Shown here: positions 30,664 to 40,957 of the stretch, piece by piece | Numbering within the stretch: position 1 is the stretch's first letter | How the letters are laid out: each line of letters begins with the position of its first letter | From: Agarivorans sp. Alg241-V36 | GTDB lineage: Bacteria > Pseudomonadota > Gammaproteobacteria > Enterobacterales > Celerinatantimonadaceae | Length of the DNA stretch: 64,000 bases | Assembly (NCBI RefSeq): GCF_900537085.1 | Contig: NZ_UNRE01000011.1 | Span: forward strand, 70,379-134,378 | Direction of reading: 5' to 3' | Made by a program: the position numbers and the translations under genes | Notes under the pieces: model-generated | What the model was told of the DNA's origin: nothing | The model's input: only the letters and a program-made list of their open reading frames with translations | Databases searched by the model: none

Positions 30664-32802
30664 CTAAGCTTTCCTGGTCCAAGTGTGGAACTTTTCTAGG
30701 TAAGACAATACTTTTTGGGGAGCGTGATTGCGCTTCCATTCCCCAGCGACATATTTGTTGGCTTCCATCATGGTTGGGTAAGCGTGTATGGTGCCAAGGA
30801 TTTTGTTTAAACCTAAGCCATGTTTCATTGCTAGGGTAAACTCTGCCAGAAGCTCACCTGCATGTTCTCCAACTATGGTTGCACCAAGTATTTTATCTTT
30901 ACCGGGAACGGTAAGCACTTTGATAAAGCCTTTGGTTGCACCTTCTGCGATGGCGCGATCTAGCTCTTCTAGTTCAAATTTAGTTACTTCGTAACTGATA
31001 TCTTGTTGCTTGGCATCCTGCTCATTTAAGCCTACTTTCGCTACTTCTGGATAGGTATAAGTGGCAGCCGGTATTACCGAGTAGTCAGCTTTGAACTTTT
31101 TGAAACGGCCAAACAAGGCATTTACTGCTGCGTACCATGCTTGGTGTGCGGCAAAGTGAGTGAATTGATAAGGACCTGCTACGTCGCCTACGGCATAAAT
31201 ATTGGGGAAGTTAGTTTGCAGGTGTTCGTTTACCGCGATGGTGCCACGCTCAGAGTTCTCAATGCCCAGCTCTTCAAGGCCAAAACCTTTGGTATTGGCA
31301 ACGCGCCCTAGTGCCAGAATAACTTTATCAAATACAAGTTCTTTTTCCTGATCGCCTTTGATAAGTTTGACTCTTTGCAGGCCGTTTTCTTTATGGAAGC
31401 TAATTGCTTTCCAGCCCAATAATAAATTGATGCCTTCATGGGTAAACTGTTCTTCTAGAAGTTTACTCACTTCTAGATCTTCCCTTATTAACAGGTGGTC
31501 GGCCATTTCAATTTGAGTCACCTCTGAGCCCAGTCTAGCAAAGCTTTGAGTTAGTTCACAGCCGATAGGACCGCCGCCCAATACCAACAGCTTTTCTGGT
31601 AGCTCCTTTATTTGCCAAAGAGTATCTGAGGTTAAATAGTCAACATCTTGAAGGCCTGGAATCGCAGGTACTAGTGGTCTTGCGCCAGTGGCTACAACGA
31701 TGTTTTGAGTAGTAACTTTTTTGCCATCTATTTCTACTTCCCAAGGGCTGATGATTTTAGCGGTGCCTTGCACACAATTTACGCCCAGCTTGGTATAGCG
31801 CTCTACTGAGTCATGAGGTTCTACCTGTTGAATAACGTTATGTACGCGCTCCATTACCTTGCTAAAATTGGCTTGTGCTTTCACTTTTTCATAACCAAGC
31901 TTTTCTGCGTTGTTGGCTTCATAGGCAAACTTAGCACTTCGAATTAAGGCTTTGGAGGGAACACAGCCGGTGTTTAAACAATCACCGCCCATTAAGTGTT
32001 TTTCTACTAAAGTCACTTTAGCTTTAACTGCTGCTGCTATGTAGGAGCTTACTAAGCCACCAGCGCCGGCACCAATCACTAACATGTTGTTATCGAAAGA
32101 AGTTGGTTTGGTGTATGCCGCATACACTTTGCGTTTCTTAATGCTATTTAGGATTGCTTTGCTGATGTAGGGAAGGATTCCCAGTAGAGTGAAAGCAATT
32201 AGCAAAGATGGCGAAAGTATACCCGCTAAGCTGTCTAGCTTAGCTAACTCGGTACCAGCATTTACATAAACTACAGTTGCTGGGAACATGCCGATTTGGC
32301 TAACCCAGTAAAAGGTTTTAAGTGGTAGCTTGGTTAAGGCCATAACCAAGTTGATTAAAAAGAACGGAAATACCGGAATCAGCCTCAGGCTTAATAGGTA
32401 AAAAGCGCCTTCTTTCTCTATGCCTTTATTAATGCTTTTTAGTTTTTCAGCATAACGTTGTTCTAAGCTGTCTCTAACGAGGTAGCGCGCAACGATGAAA
32501 GCTAAGCTAGCACCAATAGTGCTGGCAAAAGACACCATGATGACGCCATTCACTACGCCAAATAATGCACCAGCAAGCAGGGTAAGCAGGGCTGCGCCAG
32601 GGATAGAAAATGCGGTTACAAATACGTAAAGGAAGAAATAAGCCACAATAGATACTAAGAAGTGATTTTCTACAGTTGCTTGTAAATCTGCTTGGCTTTG
32701 TTTGATGGTTTCGAAGTTTAGCCATTGGCCTAAATCGAACCAAAGGATGAGACCGACAATAACAGCTAGCACCGCTACAACAATCAGTTTACTTGGTTTC
32801 AT
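30664..32802 (-). CDS. TVP38/TMEM64 membrane domain fused to FAD disulfide oxidoreductase
   Basis: The 712 residues form two modules. Residues 1-225 form a DedA/TVP38-type membrane domain (FSIPGAALLTLLAGALFG; LRLIPVFPFFLINLVMAL). Residues 235-712 form a pyridine nucleotide-disulfide oxidoreductase of the mercuric reductase/lipoamide dehydrogenase type. The latter shows VIGAGAGGLVSSYIAA, the redox-active pair in GGDCLNTGCVPSKA, an NAD motif VLGGGPIGCELTQSF, GDVAGPYQFTHFA and a dimerisation domain. The C-terminus has no paired cysteines for mercury. The domain combination is known in marine gammaproteobacteria, but the substrate and electron acceptor are unclear to me. It lies downstream of mobB on the same strand (52-bp gap). 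Confidence 0.88.
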   Translation of the reverse strand: MKPSKLIVVAVLAVIVGLILWFDLGQWLNFETIKQSQADLQATVENHFLVSIVAYFFLYVFVTAFSIPGAALLTLLAGALFGVVNGVIMVSFASTIGASLAFIVARYLVRDSLEQRYAEKLKSINKGIEKEGAFYLLSLRLIPVFPFFLINLVMALTKLPLKTFYWVSQIGMFPATVVYVNAGTELAKLDSLAGILSPSLLIAFTLLGILPYISKAILNSIKKRKVYAAYTKPTSFDNNMLVIGAGAGGLVSSYIAAAVKAKVTLVEKHLMGGDCLNTGCVPSKALIRSAKFAYEANNAEKLGYEKVKAQANFSKVMERVHNVIQQVEPHDSVERYTKLGVNCVQGTAKIISPWEVEIDGKKVTTQNIVVATGARPLVPAIPGLQDVDYLTSDTLWQIKELPEKLLVLGGGPIGCELTQSFARLGSEVTQIEMADHLLIREDLEVSKLLEEQFTHEGINLLLGWKAISFHKENGLQRVKLIKGDQEKELVFDKVILALGRVANTKGFGLEELGIENSERGTIAVNEHLQTNFPNIYAVGDVAGPYQFTHFAAHQAWYAAVNALFGRFKKFKADYSVIPAATYTYPEVAKVGLNEQDAKQQDISYEVTKFELEELDRAIAEGATKGFIKVLTVPGKDKILGATIVGEHAGELLAEFTLAMKHGLGLNKILGTIHAYPTMMEANKYVAGEWKRNHAPQKVLSYLEKFHTWTRKA

Positions 32803-32854
32803 ATATTGTTCTCAAAATAGTAGTGACAGTTTATAGACCGATAAGCTTATGATT

Positions 32855-33379
32855 CTATTTCACAAATTTTACCTTGTTAGTATAGGCTAATATAAAATCC
32901 CTGATTTGCTTGGGCTTATTTAGATCTAATAGGGGTAAATCTGTTTCAAGCTTATCGGGCGTAGCTATAGCGATGATTTGCTGATCCGTTGGATGCAATA
33001 CGGGCTTAGCATTAAGCTTGCGGTATATTTCTATCTTAGTCACGTTATTGTGACGATAGCCCTCTACTATTACCAAATCACAATGAGACCAGTTCACCCA
33101 ATTTAGTTGTTCATCGAGTTCGTCATGTTGCTGCTGAACGCTAAAATGATAGCGCTTGTTTGGGCAAGCAAGAATTACTTGGTCTGCCCCTGCTTCTACA
33201 AATTGGTGGCTGTCTTTACCGTGCTTATCAAGTTCTAGCTTGTGATGACTGTGTTTGACGACCACGACTCGTAATCCTTGCTCCTTGAGCAACGGAATCA
33301 GTTGGCTTAGTAAGGTTGTTTTCCCGCTACCACTATAGCCTGCTAAAGCAATAATTGGTTTTGGCCAGTTTTTAGCCAT
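32855..33379 (-). CDS. mobB: Molybdopterin-guanine dinucleotide biosynthesis protein MobB
   Basis: GTP-binding accessory protein for molybdenum cofactor maturation. The 174 residues have a Walker A GYSGSGKTTLLSQL near residue 14, VVVKHSHHKLELDKHGKDS and DLVIVEGYRHNNVTKIEIYR, all typical of MobB. No mobA is adjacent. It is divergent from tamA across 113 bp. Confidence 0.94.
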   Translation of the reverse strand: MAKNWPKPIIALAGYSGSGKTTLLSQLIPLLKEQGLRVVVVKHSHHKLELDKHGKDSHQFVEAGADQVILACPNKRYHFSVQQQHDELDEQLNWVNWSHCDLVIVEGYRHNNVTKIEIYRKLNAKPVLHPTDQQIIAIATPDKLETDLPLLDLNKPKQIRDFILAYTNKVKFVK

Positions 33380-33492
33380 TTTCTCTCCCTGTTAACTATT
33401 TTTTACCAATTTAACAAAGCCTAAGCAGATAAGTAGTTTTAAACTTTAAAAAAAACATTAAACTGAGCGCTTAAAGGATTATCTAAGGATTT

Positions 33493-35193
33493 GTGCATTT
33501 GTTTTTTCGCTTGTGGCCGATGTTGCTTGTTTTGTTTACCACTTCGGTAGCAGCGATAGATTTTGATTACCAGGGTATTTCTGGCGAATCTAAGGACAAT
33601 GTTAAAGTCTATTTAGAAGCTCAAACCTTTCCCGACAATAGCAGTGCCCGCCGTATTATTAGCGCGAGTAGTGAACAAACTAAACGTGCCTTGCGCGCCC
33701 TTGGTTACTATCAAAGTCAAATCAATATTACCGAAACTGGCGAAAAAAGCTTTCTAGTTGATGTAGAGCTTGGAGAACGCCTGCGGGTGAATAAGTTCGA
33801 ATTTGAGTTTGTTGGCGCAGCTAACCAAGACAGCCGTTACACTGGAGCTGTCGCACGAAGTGGTTTAGCTGAAGGTCAAGTATTTACTCACGCTGCTTAC
33901 GATAACCTTAAATCAGAATTTAATCGCTTAGCTTCTCGCTATGGTTATTTCGATGCGGTTTATCATAAAGCAGAAGTCAAAATTAGTATTGTTAACAATA
34001 CCGCCGACATCTATCTCAGTTACGATTCTGGCGACCGATATCGCTTTGGTGACATTATATTTACCAACCCCGAATTGCCTCGCACTATGTTTGCTAATTT
34101 AGCTGAGTTTAGCTCACAAGATCACTATGATTCTCAAAAAGTAGGTGAGTTTAATCAGCGCTTAGGCGAAACCGACTATTTTCAAGTGATTTCTGTTAGA
34201 CCAGACATTGGCAATCGTCATGATGGTGACATCGATTTATTGGTTGGCTTACAATTAAAACCCCGCGATACCTTTGAAGTGGGTGGGGGTATCACCACGG
34301 ATATTGGCCCAAGAATACGTTTAAAGTGGACTCGTCCTTGGGTAAACGACAACGGTCATAGTATCGCCTTTGAAATTGAGGCTGCAGAGCCTAAGCAAAG
34401 TGCCTTGTTTGTTTACCGGATCCCAATTGATAACCCAGTGGATGATTACGTTGATATTCAAGCTGGTTATATTCGTGAAAAAACCAACGACACCGAAAGT
34501 GAAAAAACCATTGTGTCTACTACGCGGCAATGGCGTTTAGACAACGATTGGAAGCCCTCGCTGTTCCTTAAGTGGCAACACGAAGAATATCGACAAGCAG
34601 ACCAATACTCAGTTTCTAATTTGGTGTTGCCGGGTGCAAACTTTGCGCGGCTGCGCACCCGCGGAGGTTTAGACCCTTATTGGGGAGATAACCTTCAAGC
34701 AAGCGTAGAAGTAGGTCACCCATATTGGGGCTCCGATGTAGAAATGTTACGTCTTGCTACTTTAGGAAAATGGCTACGCTCCTATCAAAGCCACCGCATT
34801 TTACTTCGGGCCGATTTGGGCGGCATATTGGTAGATGACATTACCGATGTTCCTGCATCGATGCGTTTTTTCGCTGGTGGTGACCAAAGTATTCGTGGTT
34901 ACGATTATAAAACGATCAGTCCAAAGAATGACGATGGCCAATTAATTGGTGGTAAATACCTTACAGTTGGTAGCGTAGAGTATAACTACCAGTTCGCTGA
35001 GAAATGGCGTTGGGCTACCTTTGTTGATGCCGGCACTGCCACCAATGACTTCTCCGAGCCTGTTTCCGTGGGTGTTGGAATGGGTATTCGTTGGTTAACC
35101 TTGATTGGGCCATTACGTTTAGATTTCGCTAAGGGCCTACAGAATGAGTCTGACCCTTGGCGCATCCACTTTTCATTGGGGCCTGATTTATGA
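33493..35193 (+). CDS. tamA: Translocation and assembly module outer-membrane subunit TamA
   Basis: BamA-family (Omp85) outer-membrane protein that works with TamB in outer-membrane protein or lipid trafficking. The 566 residues have a signal peptide (to about residue 21), three POTRA domains (roughly 22-260) and a C-terminal 16-strand barrel. The barrel includes the conserved FAGGDQSIRGYDY segment and an ending LGPDL. The start is GTG with AAGGA 5 nt upstream. It overlaps tamB by 4 bp (ATGA), so the pair is translationally coupled. Confidence 0.95.
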   Translation: MHLFFRLWPMLLVLFTTSVAAIDFDYQGISGESKDNVKVYLEAQTFPDNSSARRIISASSEQTKRALRALGYYQSQINITETGEKSFLVDVELGERLRVNKFEFEFVGAANQDSRYTGAVARSGLAEGQVFTHAAYDNLKSEFNRLASRYGYFDAVYHKAEVKISIVNNTADIYLSYDSGDRYRFGDIIFTNPELPRTMFANLAEFSSQDHYDSQKVGEFNQRLGETDYFQVISVRPDIGNRHDGDIDLLVGLQLKPRDTFEVGGGITTDIGPRIRLKWTRPWVNDNGHSIAFEIEAAEPKQSALFVYRIPIDNPVDDYVDIQAGYIREKTNDTESEKTIVSTTRQWRLDNDWKPSLFLKWQHEEYRQADQYSVSNLVLPGANFARLRTRGGLDPYWGDNLQASVEVGHPYWGSDVEMLRLATLGKWLRSYQSHRILLRADLGGILVDDITDVPASMRFFAGGDQSIRGYDYKTISPKNDDGQLIGGKYLTVGSVEYNYQFAEKWRWATFVDAGTATNDFSEPVSVGVGMGIRWLTLIGPLRLDFAKGLQNESDPWRIHFSLGPDL

Positions 35194-38100
35194 TTTTTCG
35201 GGCGGTGAAATATACCCTTATCTCGATAAGCGCTTTGTTGTTTTGCTTAGTTTTTGCCTTATCGTTTACGCCTAGCACTCAATGGATACTAACTAAAGTA
35301 AGCGATTTTGTTGATGGCTTAAGCATCGTTGAACCTGATGGCAATTTATATAGTGGAATTAGTGCACAATACCTAAGTTGGCAACAGGCTGGGCTGTCTG
35401 TAGAACTAGAAGAACTCGATTTTACTCTGGATTGGGTGTGCATTAGCCAAACTCAACTCTGTGTTGAGAAACTTATTAGCTCTAAGCTCTCGGTAATGGT
35501 TGATACAGTTGCAATGGCAGAAGCATCAGCTGATGAACCTACAATCGAAGAGCCAGAAGAAAGTACTGGGCCTTGGCAGCCTCCGTTTCCATTCGTACTA
35601 AGTCTTCTAGATGTAAACGAGGCCTCGATTATTATTGATGGCATCGATATTTCATGGCAAAAAATAGTCGCCCAAGCAAACTGGGTGCAACAGACAATTC
35701 AAGTAGAACGACTACATTTAGAGAACTGGCAAGTTAGTTTACCAGCAGCTCCAGATAAAGCAGACAAACCAAAGGCTGCCGCAAAACCTGTTCAAGATTT
35801 ACTGCCGCTGAACATAGACGTCCCACAAATTACTATGCCTTACAAAGTGGATGTAGCTGATCTGCAACTAACCAAAGGTAAGTTAATTCTCGATTCCCAA
35901 GAGCTTGTCTTTCCTGTGGCTAGGCTGAAGGGCGTCTTAGGTTTTGCTGACATAAAATTAAACGAACTCTATGCAGAAAGCCCTTGGGGTAATCTTCAAT
36001 TAAGCGGTAGCCAAGCTTTCCAAGGTCGTTATTTATCAAAGCTAGAAGGCTCATGGGACATGCCTTTAGGTGAACAGCAGTTAATTACCAACTTTAGATT
36101 ATTAGGCGATGGTGACGACCTAGATGTCGAGCTAAATACCGCTGGCTTAGTAGATAGTCAATTAGATGTTCAAGTTGCTTGGCTTCAAACTAACTTACCT
36201 TTTGAAATAAACGCTGATTTAGCCAAAGCGTTTACCTTAGTAGAAGAACAGTTAAGCTTAACAAGCCTTAGTTTACGCACTAGTGGCGACTTGTCTGGTT
36301 ATCAGTTACAACTGCAAAGTGACTTAGCTGGAATTCAAGATCTTTGGTTGAACGCTCAGCTAACAGGTGACCTTAATCAACTACAAGAATTTGCTATTCA
36401 AGGTGAATTGCTAGAAAAGCTTGTCATTAATCAGTCTGAAGAGAAGCAAGATCTTGATTCAAGTGAGTTAGACGAAACCGATCTTCAGCAAGAAAACAGA
36501 AATGTTGTGGGTGGTTTTCAGTTTACTGGCGACGCAGCTTGGCAACCCAAACTTAGCGCTCAAGTAAATGCGAATATTGACAACTTACAACTGAGTCATT
36601 GGTTAGATTTAGGTGAGGACATGGCCTTACCTGATTTAGATGGTGAACTGATTGCTAAAATTGACGAACAAGTTTGGTCACTGGAAAAAGCAAATATAAG
36701 CGGAGAGTGGTTAGCGCTACCTCTAAGCATAACGGCTACCGCGAATGGCGACTTAGCTAAGCAAAGCAACCAACTAAAGGCGCTAATTAGCTTAGCCAAT
36801 ACCCAAATTGATAGCAGTGTGAACTTAGACGCCGAGACCGTTCAGCTTAATGCAAATCTAACGGCTAGTCAGTTAGGTGAACTACCTTGGTTAGAGAACG
36901 GAGAAGCTAACGCGGTAATTAATGTTGATGGAGAGCTTTCTCAACCTAAATTTAATTGGCAAATCCAGGCGGGGCAAATCAAAAATAGAGAGCTTTCACT
37001 AGACACGCTAACCAGCACCGGTAATTTACGTTTAGATGAAAGCTTTACCGGTAAACTTGAGCTTGCTCTTGCAAACCTAAAAGTAGCAGGGGAGTTGGTT
37101 AACGAAGCGTCTATCCAGTATCTAAGTGAAAACCAGAGCCAAGAATTAAGTCTCGCAGTAGAGCAAAGCGAACGTAATCTTCATTTAGATTTACAAGGTG
37201 AGGGCACTTTAAGTTCTTGGCAGGGGCAATTAGCAAAGGCCGATTTTACCGCGGAGTTAGGCACGTGGTATTTATCTAACCCCATAGCGCTGTCTTATGA
37301 AGAAACGGTAGCTAGCATCGGAGAACATTGTTGGTCTCGAGATAGTAGCGAGCTGTGTTTACTCGAGCCCTTCTCAACAGACGGTAACAGTAAGCTAGAT
37401 TTACGAATAAAAGACTTCGATTTTACGGTTATGAATCACTTGATGCCTGAAGGAACAGAATTAGTAGGCCAAGCATCGGCAGATATAAATGCGCAGTTTA
37501 ATCAATGGAATCCAGAAACCGCCAAGCTTTCAATACGTTTAAGTCCAGGACACGTTTCTCAAAAAACCGAACTTGAAGAAGTTAAGTTAAGTTACAAAAT
37601 TTTAGATGTAGATGCCGATTTGTCGGGCGAAAAATTAAACTGGCAAGCTTTGTTTGAGTCTGATGAGCTGGGCGCTTTGCGTACATCTGGCGTCACTTCT
37701 ATCGATAAAGACGGGCAAATAGACGGCAAACTAGATATCGACAACATTCGCCTCTCTCCATTACTGCCTTTTGTTACGGTGCTAGATAATTTAGAGGGCC
37801 GTATTGACGGCGAAGTAGTGGTTAAAGGTAAGGTGATATCACCGAAGTTAGATGGTGAAATCAATTTAACTGAAGGCTACGTTTCCGGACCCGATGTTCC
37901 TTTAAGCATTGAACAGCTAGAAACCAAGGTGCTGTTAGACAACCAAAAAGCCAGCATTGATGGCAAATTTAATAGTGAAGGTAGAACCGCTCAGTGGCAC
38001 GGCCAGTTTGCTTGGCCAAACAATAAGCTTGAAGGCGAGTTAGACATTAATGCTAAGTTGTTACCAATTATTGTTGATCCCTACGCTACCTTGGCGGTAT

Positions 38101-38978
38101 CTCCAGATATTAAGATTAAACTGGTTGATGATCTTGTCGATGTTGGCGGAACCATTGCAGTAGAAGAAGGCGCAATTAAAGTTAAGTCCTTGCCAGAATC
38201 CGCAGTATCAGAATCTTCAGATGCCATTGTGATAGAAGAACAAGGCGAAACGGTTGCTTCGCAACGAACGAAAATAGATGTAACAGTGACTTTGGCCGAG
38301 GTGATAACTCTGGAGGCTCTTGGTCTAAACACCAACCTAAAAGGCCATTTAAACCTAAAACAGCAACCCAGTGAGCCGCTATTGGCTGACGGTCGAATTG
38401 AGTTGGTTGATGGTAAGTTTAGAGCTTATGGGCAAAACCTTCTTATTGAGAAAGGTTGGATCATGTTTACCGGTCCTTTAGAACAGCCCTATTTAGATAT
38501 TGAAGCGGTACGCAACCCTGATACTATCTCAGATGATGTTACCGTAGGGGTACAAGTAGTTGGGTTGGCTGATGCGCCGCAGGTGAGTTTATTTTCAGAG
38601 CCCTCAATGTCGCAAAATGAAATGTTGTCATACTTACTTCGTGGCCGCGCTTTGAGTGATAGCGAACAAGATGACAATGCTTTATCGTCTATGTTACTAA
38701 GCGCGGGTATTGGCAGAGCTGAGGGCTTAGTTGGTAATGTAGGTAGTACCCTTGGCCTTAATGATTTGTCTTTGAGTACTGCCGGCTCTGGCAGCTCTAC
38801 TCAAGTAGAGGTGAGTGCCTATGTGTTACCTGGCGTTCAGGTAAGGTACGGGATGGGAGTGTTTGACCCTGTTAACGAGTTAACCATTAAGTATGAGATT
38901 CTGCCAAAATTGTTTATTGAAGCATTCTCGGGTTTAAACAGTGCTTTAGATGTTTATTACGAGTTTTACTTGGAATAA
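35190..38978 (+). CDS. tamB: Translocation and assembly module inner-membrane subunit TamB
   Basis: The 1262-residue AsmA-like protein has an N-terminal signal-anchor (about residues 8-26), a long beta-taco region and a C-terminal DUF490/TamB domain. The latter carries RIELVDGKFRAYGQNLLIE, GWIMFTGPLEQPYLDIEAVR and a tail ending in a beta-rich YEFYLE that contacts TamA. It spans the periplasm and is thought to move phospholipids or assist OMP assembly. Acidic and glutamine-rich stretches (around residues 100-125 and 405-430) look like variable insertions. Confidence 0.95.
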   Translation: MIFRAVKYTLISISALLFCLVFALSFTPSTQWILTKVSDFVDGLSIVEPDGNLYSGISAQYLSWQQAGLSVELEELDFTLDWVCISQTQLCVEKLISSKLSVMVDTVAMAEASADEPTIEEPEESTGPWQPPFPFVLSLLDVNEASIIIDGIDISWQKIVAQANWVQQTIQVERLHLENWQVSLPAAPDKADKPKAAAKPVQDLLPLNIDVPQITMPYKVDVADLQLTKGKLILDSQELVFPVARLKGVLGFADIKLNELYAESPWGNLQLSGSQAFQGRYLSKLEGSWDMPLGEQQLITNFRLLGDGDDLDVELNTAGLVDSQLDVQVAWLQTNLPFEINADLAKAFTLVEEQLSLTSLSLRTSGDLSGYQLQLQSDLAGIQDLWLNAQLTGDLNQLQEFAIQGELLEKLVINQSEEKQDLDSSELDETDLQQENRNVVGGFQFTGDAAWQPKLSAQVNANIDNLQLSHWLDLGEDMALPDLDGELIAKIDEQVWSLEKANISGEWLALPLSITATANGDLAKQSNQLKALISLANTQIDSSVNLDAETVQLNANLTASQLGELPWLENGEANAVINVDGELSQPKFNWQIQAGQIKNRELSLDTLTSTGNLRLDESFTGKLELALANLKVAGELVNEASIQYLSENQSQELSLAVEQSERNLHLDLQGEGTLSSWQGQLAKADFTAELGTWYLSNPIALSYEETVASIGEHCWSRDSSELCLLEPFSTDGNSKLDLRIKDFDFTVMNHLMPEGTELVGQASADINAQFNQWNPETAKLSIRLSPGHVSQKTELEEVKLSYKILDVDADLSGEKLNWQALFESDELGALRTSGVTSIDKDGQIDGKLDIDNIRLSPLLPFVTVLDNLEGRIDGEVVVKGKVISPKLDGEINLTEGYVSGPDVPLSIEQLETKVLLDNQKASIDGKFNSEGRTAQWHGQFAWPNNKLEGELDINAKLLPIIVDPYATLAVSPDIKIKLVDDLVDVGGTIAVEEGAIKVKSLPESAVSESSDAIVIEEQGETVASQRTKIDVTVTLAEVITLEALGLNTNLKGHLNLKQQPSEPLLADGRIELVDGKFRAYGQNLLIEKGWIMFTGPLEQPYLDIEAVRNPDTISDDVTVGVQVVGLADAPQVSLFSEPSMSQNEMLSYLLRGRALSDSEQDDNALSSMLLSAGIGRAEGLVGNVGSTLGLNDLSLSTAGSGSSTQVEVSAYVLPGVQVRYGMGVFDPVNELTIKYEILPKLFIEAFSGLNSALDVYYEFYLE

Positions 38979-39019
38979 GAGAACCTGTCGCTCAGTTAAT
39001 TGGGACAAGAAGAAAAGTT

Positions 39020-39352
39020 ATGAATAAACCAATCTTTACCAGAGCACTAATTGTTGCTGCCATCGTGGGCTCAGTGCTTAACTTAATTAATCAATGGGAC
39101 ATCATAAACGGGGCTAACCCGAGATGGGGTGCTTTACTATTTACCTATTGTGTACCCTTGTTAGTGTCTTATTTTAGCGGCGTGATGGCCAATGGTAATA
39201 AATCAACTAGCGGTAACGAGGAAGGCATAAACGAGCAGCTTCTCTCAGCGGTATTAGACTTAGAAAAATCATTAGAGCAAGTTGAAAGACTTCCCGCTAT
39301 CACTAGACAACACTTGCTAAGCATTAAGACTCTGTTAAAAACTAAAGCTTAA
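39020..39352 (+). CDS. NrtS-like two-TM protein with C-terminal helical tail
   Basis: The N-terminal 60 residues (RALIVAAIVGSVLNLINQWD; LLFTYCVPLLVSYFSGVMA) match the two-membrane-segment pattern of NrtS, a small nitrate/nitrite transport protein family. After it comes a hydrophilic linker (NGNKSTSGNEEG) and a roughly 40-residue helix with heptad-like hydrophobics (LLSAVLDLEKSLEQVERL). That helix may drive oligomerisation or partner binding. It follows tamB by 41 bp, possibly in the same transcript. The NrtS assignment is from memory, and nitrate transport here is inference. Confidence 0.65.
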   Translation: MNKPIFTRALIVAAIVGSVLNLINQWDIINGANPRWGALLFTYCVPLLVSYFSGVMANGNKSTSGNEEGINEQLLSAVLDLEKSLEQVERLPAITRQHLLSIKTLLKTKA

Positions 39353-39565
39353 ACCAACAAACAACTTACTAAGCTGCGCCGTTGATTAACATTCAATCAT
39401 TTCCTTTCTATATAAATACGTTTTTCATTCAGTTTTATATGTTGCGCATGAGCCAGATCTCACATATTGAATATCGTAAAACATAAAAACTATAAAATAA
39501 TAGCCTGCAACAGGTGCTTAAATCAAAATCGTTGTTGAAAAATACAAAATGGTTTCGGAGATCAA

Positions 39566-40936
39566 ATGAGCACAATTAACCTAACGGTTAAGGAAAAAGT
39601 AGCCTACGGCTTGGGCGACATGGGATGTAACTTTGTATGGCAAACAGTAATGCTATTTTTAGCTTACTATTACACCGACGTATATGGCTTATCACCGGTT
39701 CATATGGGAACAATGTTCCTGTTAGTTCGTTTTATTGATGCTGTTACTGACCCCATAATGGGATCGCTGGTAGATAGAACTCGGACTAAACACGGTCAGT
39801 TCAGACCGTATATTTTATGGATGGCGATTCCATTTGGTATAGCGTGCATGGTGACATTCTATACACCTGATTTAGGCTCCACTGGCAAAGTTATTTACGC
39901 CTATGCTTCGTACATTCTGCTCACCCTAATGTATACCGCGATAAACGTACCTTATTGTGCCATGGCTAACGCTATGACAAACGACCCTAAACAGCGCGTA
40001 TCATTGCAGTCTTATCGTTTTGCCTTAAGTACGGCTGGTGGATTAGTAGTCGCGTTAGTTGCACTTCCTTTGGTTAAATATATAGGGCAGGGCGACGAAC
40101 AAAAAGGTTATTTAGGTGCCATGGTTATCATGGGTATCGGCGCAATGTTGTTGTTCTTTTACTGCTTTGCCAATACCAAAGAGCATTACACAACCGAACT
40201 TAGCACTAGCAAACGCAGTTCTGCCTTAAGTGATGTTAAATTACTTTGGAAAAACGTGCAGTGGCGGGTGCTGTTTATCTTAAACATCGTATTGCTTACC
40301 GGTGTTGTATTAAAAGCGGCTTCAACCATGTACTACGTAAACACGGTAATGGGACGCGCCGACCTAGCAACGATGATGATGGTGGCGGGCATGTTGGCTA
40401 ATATCGTTGGCGCCATGGCTTCTTCACCAGTGCTTGGTCGCTTCGACAAAATTAAAACTTATAAAATGCTGATTGGTATTTCAGGTGTTTTATCTGCAGC
40501 AATGTTCTTTATTGAACCAAGCAATGTGGTCATGGTGTTTGTTGTAATGATTGTGTTGAGCGTCGTTCAAATGAGCACTACGCCTTTGCTATGGAGCATG
40601 ATGAGCGATGTGGTTGATTATGAAAAATCACGCAGTGGTCGTTCGTTAAGCGGTATGGTTTTTTCTACCAACTTATTCGCTATTAAAGCTGGTATTGCGA
40701 TTGGTGGGGCAATGGTAGGTTGGATTCTTGCTGGAGCTGGCTATGTAGGTGGTGCAGAGCTGCAATCTACTCAGGCAACAACTTGGATTAACTTACTGTA
40801 TACCTTTATCCCAGGGCTGTTCTTCTTCTCATTGGTATTTGTTATGCACTTCTACCGATTAGATGCGAATACCTTAAAACTTGCTAAGCAGCAAACTGCC
40901 GAGCAACAAAGCAAACTCGCTTCTCAAGCTATATAA
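39566..40936 (+). CDS. GPH-family sugar:cation symporter (MelB-like)
   Basis: The 456 residues with about 12 membrane segments belong to the glycoside-pentoside-hexuronide family of the MFS. Diagnostic segments are YGLGDMGCNFVW near residue 14, YYYTDVYGLSP, DAVTDPIMGSLVDRTRTKHG in loop 2-3 and DVVDYEKSRSGRSLSGMVFS. The substrate is probably an oligosaccharide or uronide released from algal polysaccharides, but no glycoside hydrolase adjoins it to say which. CGGAG precedes the ATG. The 213-bp upstream region is AT-rich. Confidence 0.88.
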   Translation: MSTINLTVKEKVAYGLGDMGCNFVWQTVMLFLAYYYTDVYGLSPVHMGTMFLLVRFIDAVTDPIMGSLVDRTRTKHGQFRPYILWMAIPFGIACMVTFYTPDLGSTGKVIYAYASYILLTLMYTAINVPYCAMANAMTNDPKQRVSLQSYRFALSTAGGLVVALVALPLVKYIGQGDEQKGYLGAMVIMGIGAMLLFFYCFANTKEHYTTELSTSKRSSALSDVKLLWKNVQWRVLFILNIVLLTGVVLKAASTMYYVNTVMGRADLATMMMVAGMLANIVGAMASSPVLGRFDKIKTYKMLIGISGVLSAAMFFIEPSNVVMVFVVMIVLSVVQMSTTPLLWSMMSDVVDYEKSRSGRSLSGMVFSTNLFAIKAGIAIGGAMVGWILAGAGYVGGAELQSTQATTWINLLYTFIPGLFFFSLVFVMHFYRLDANTLKLAKQQTAEQQSKLASQAI

Positions 40937-40957
40937 AGAACCCGAGGGTTTAAAACG

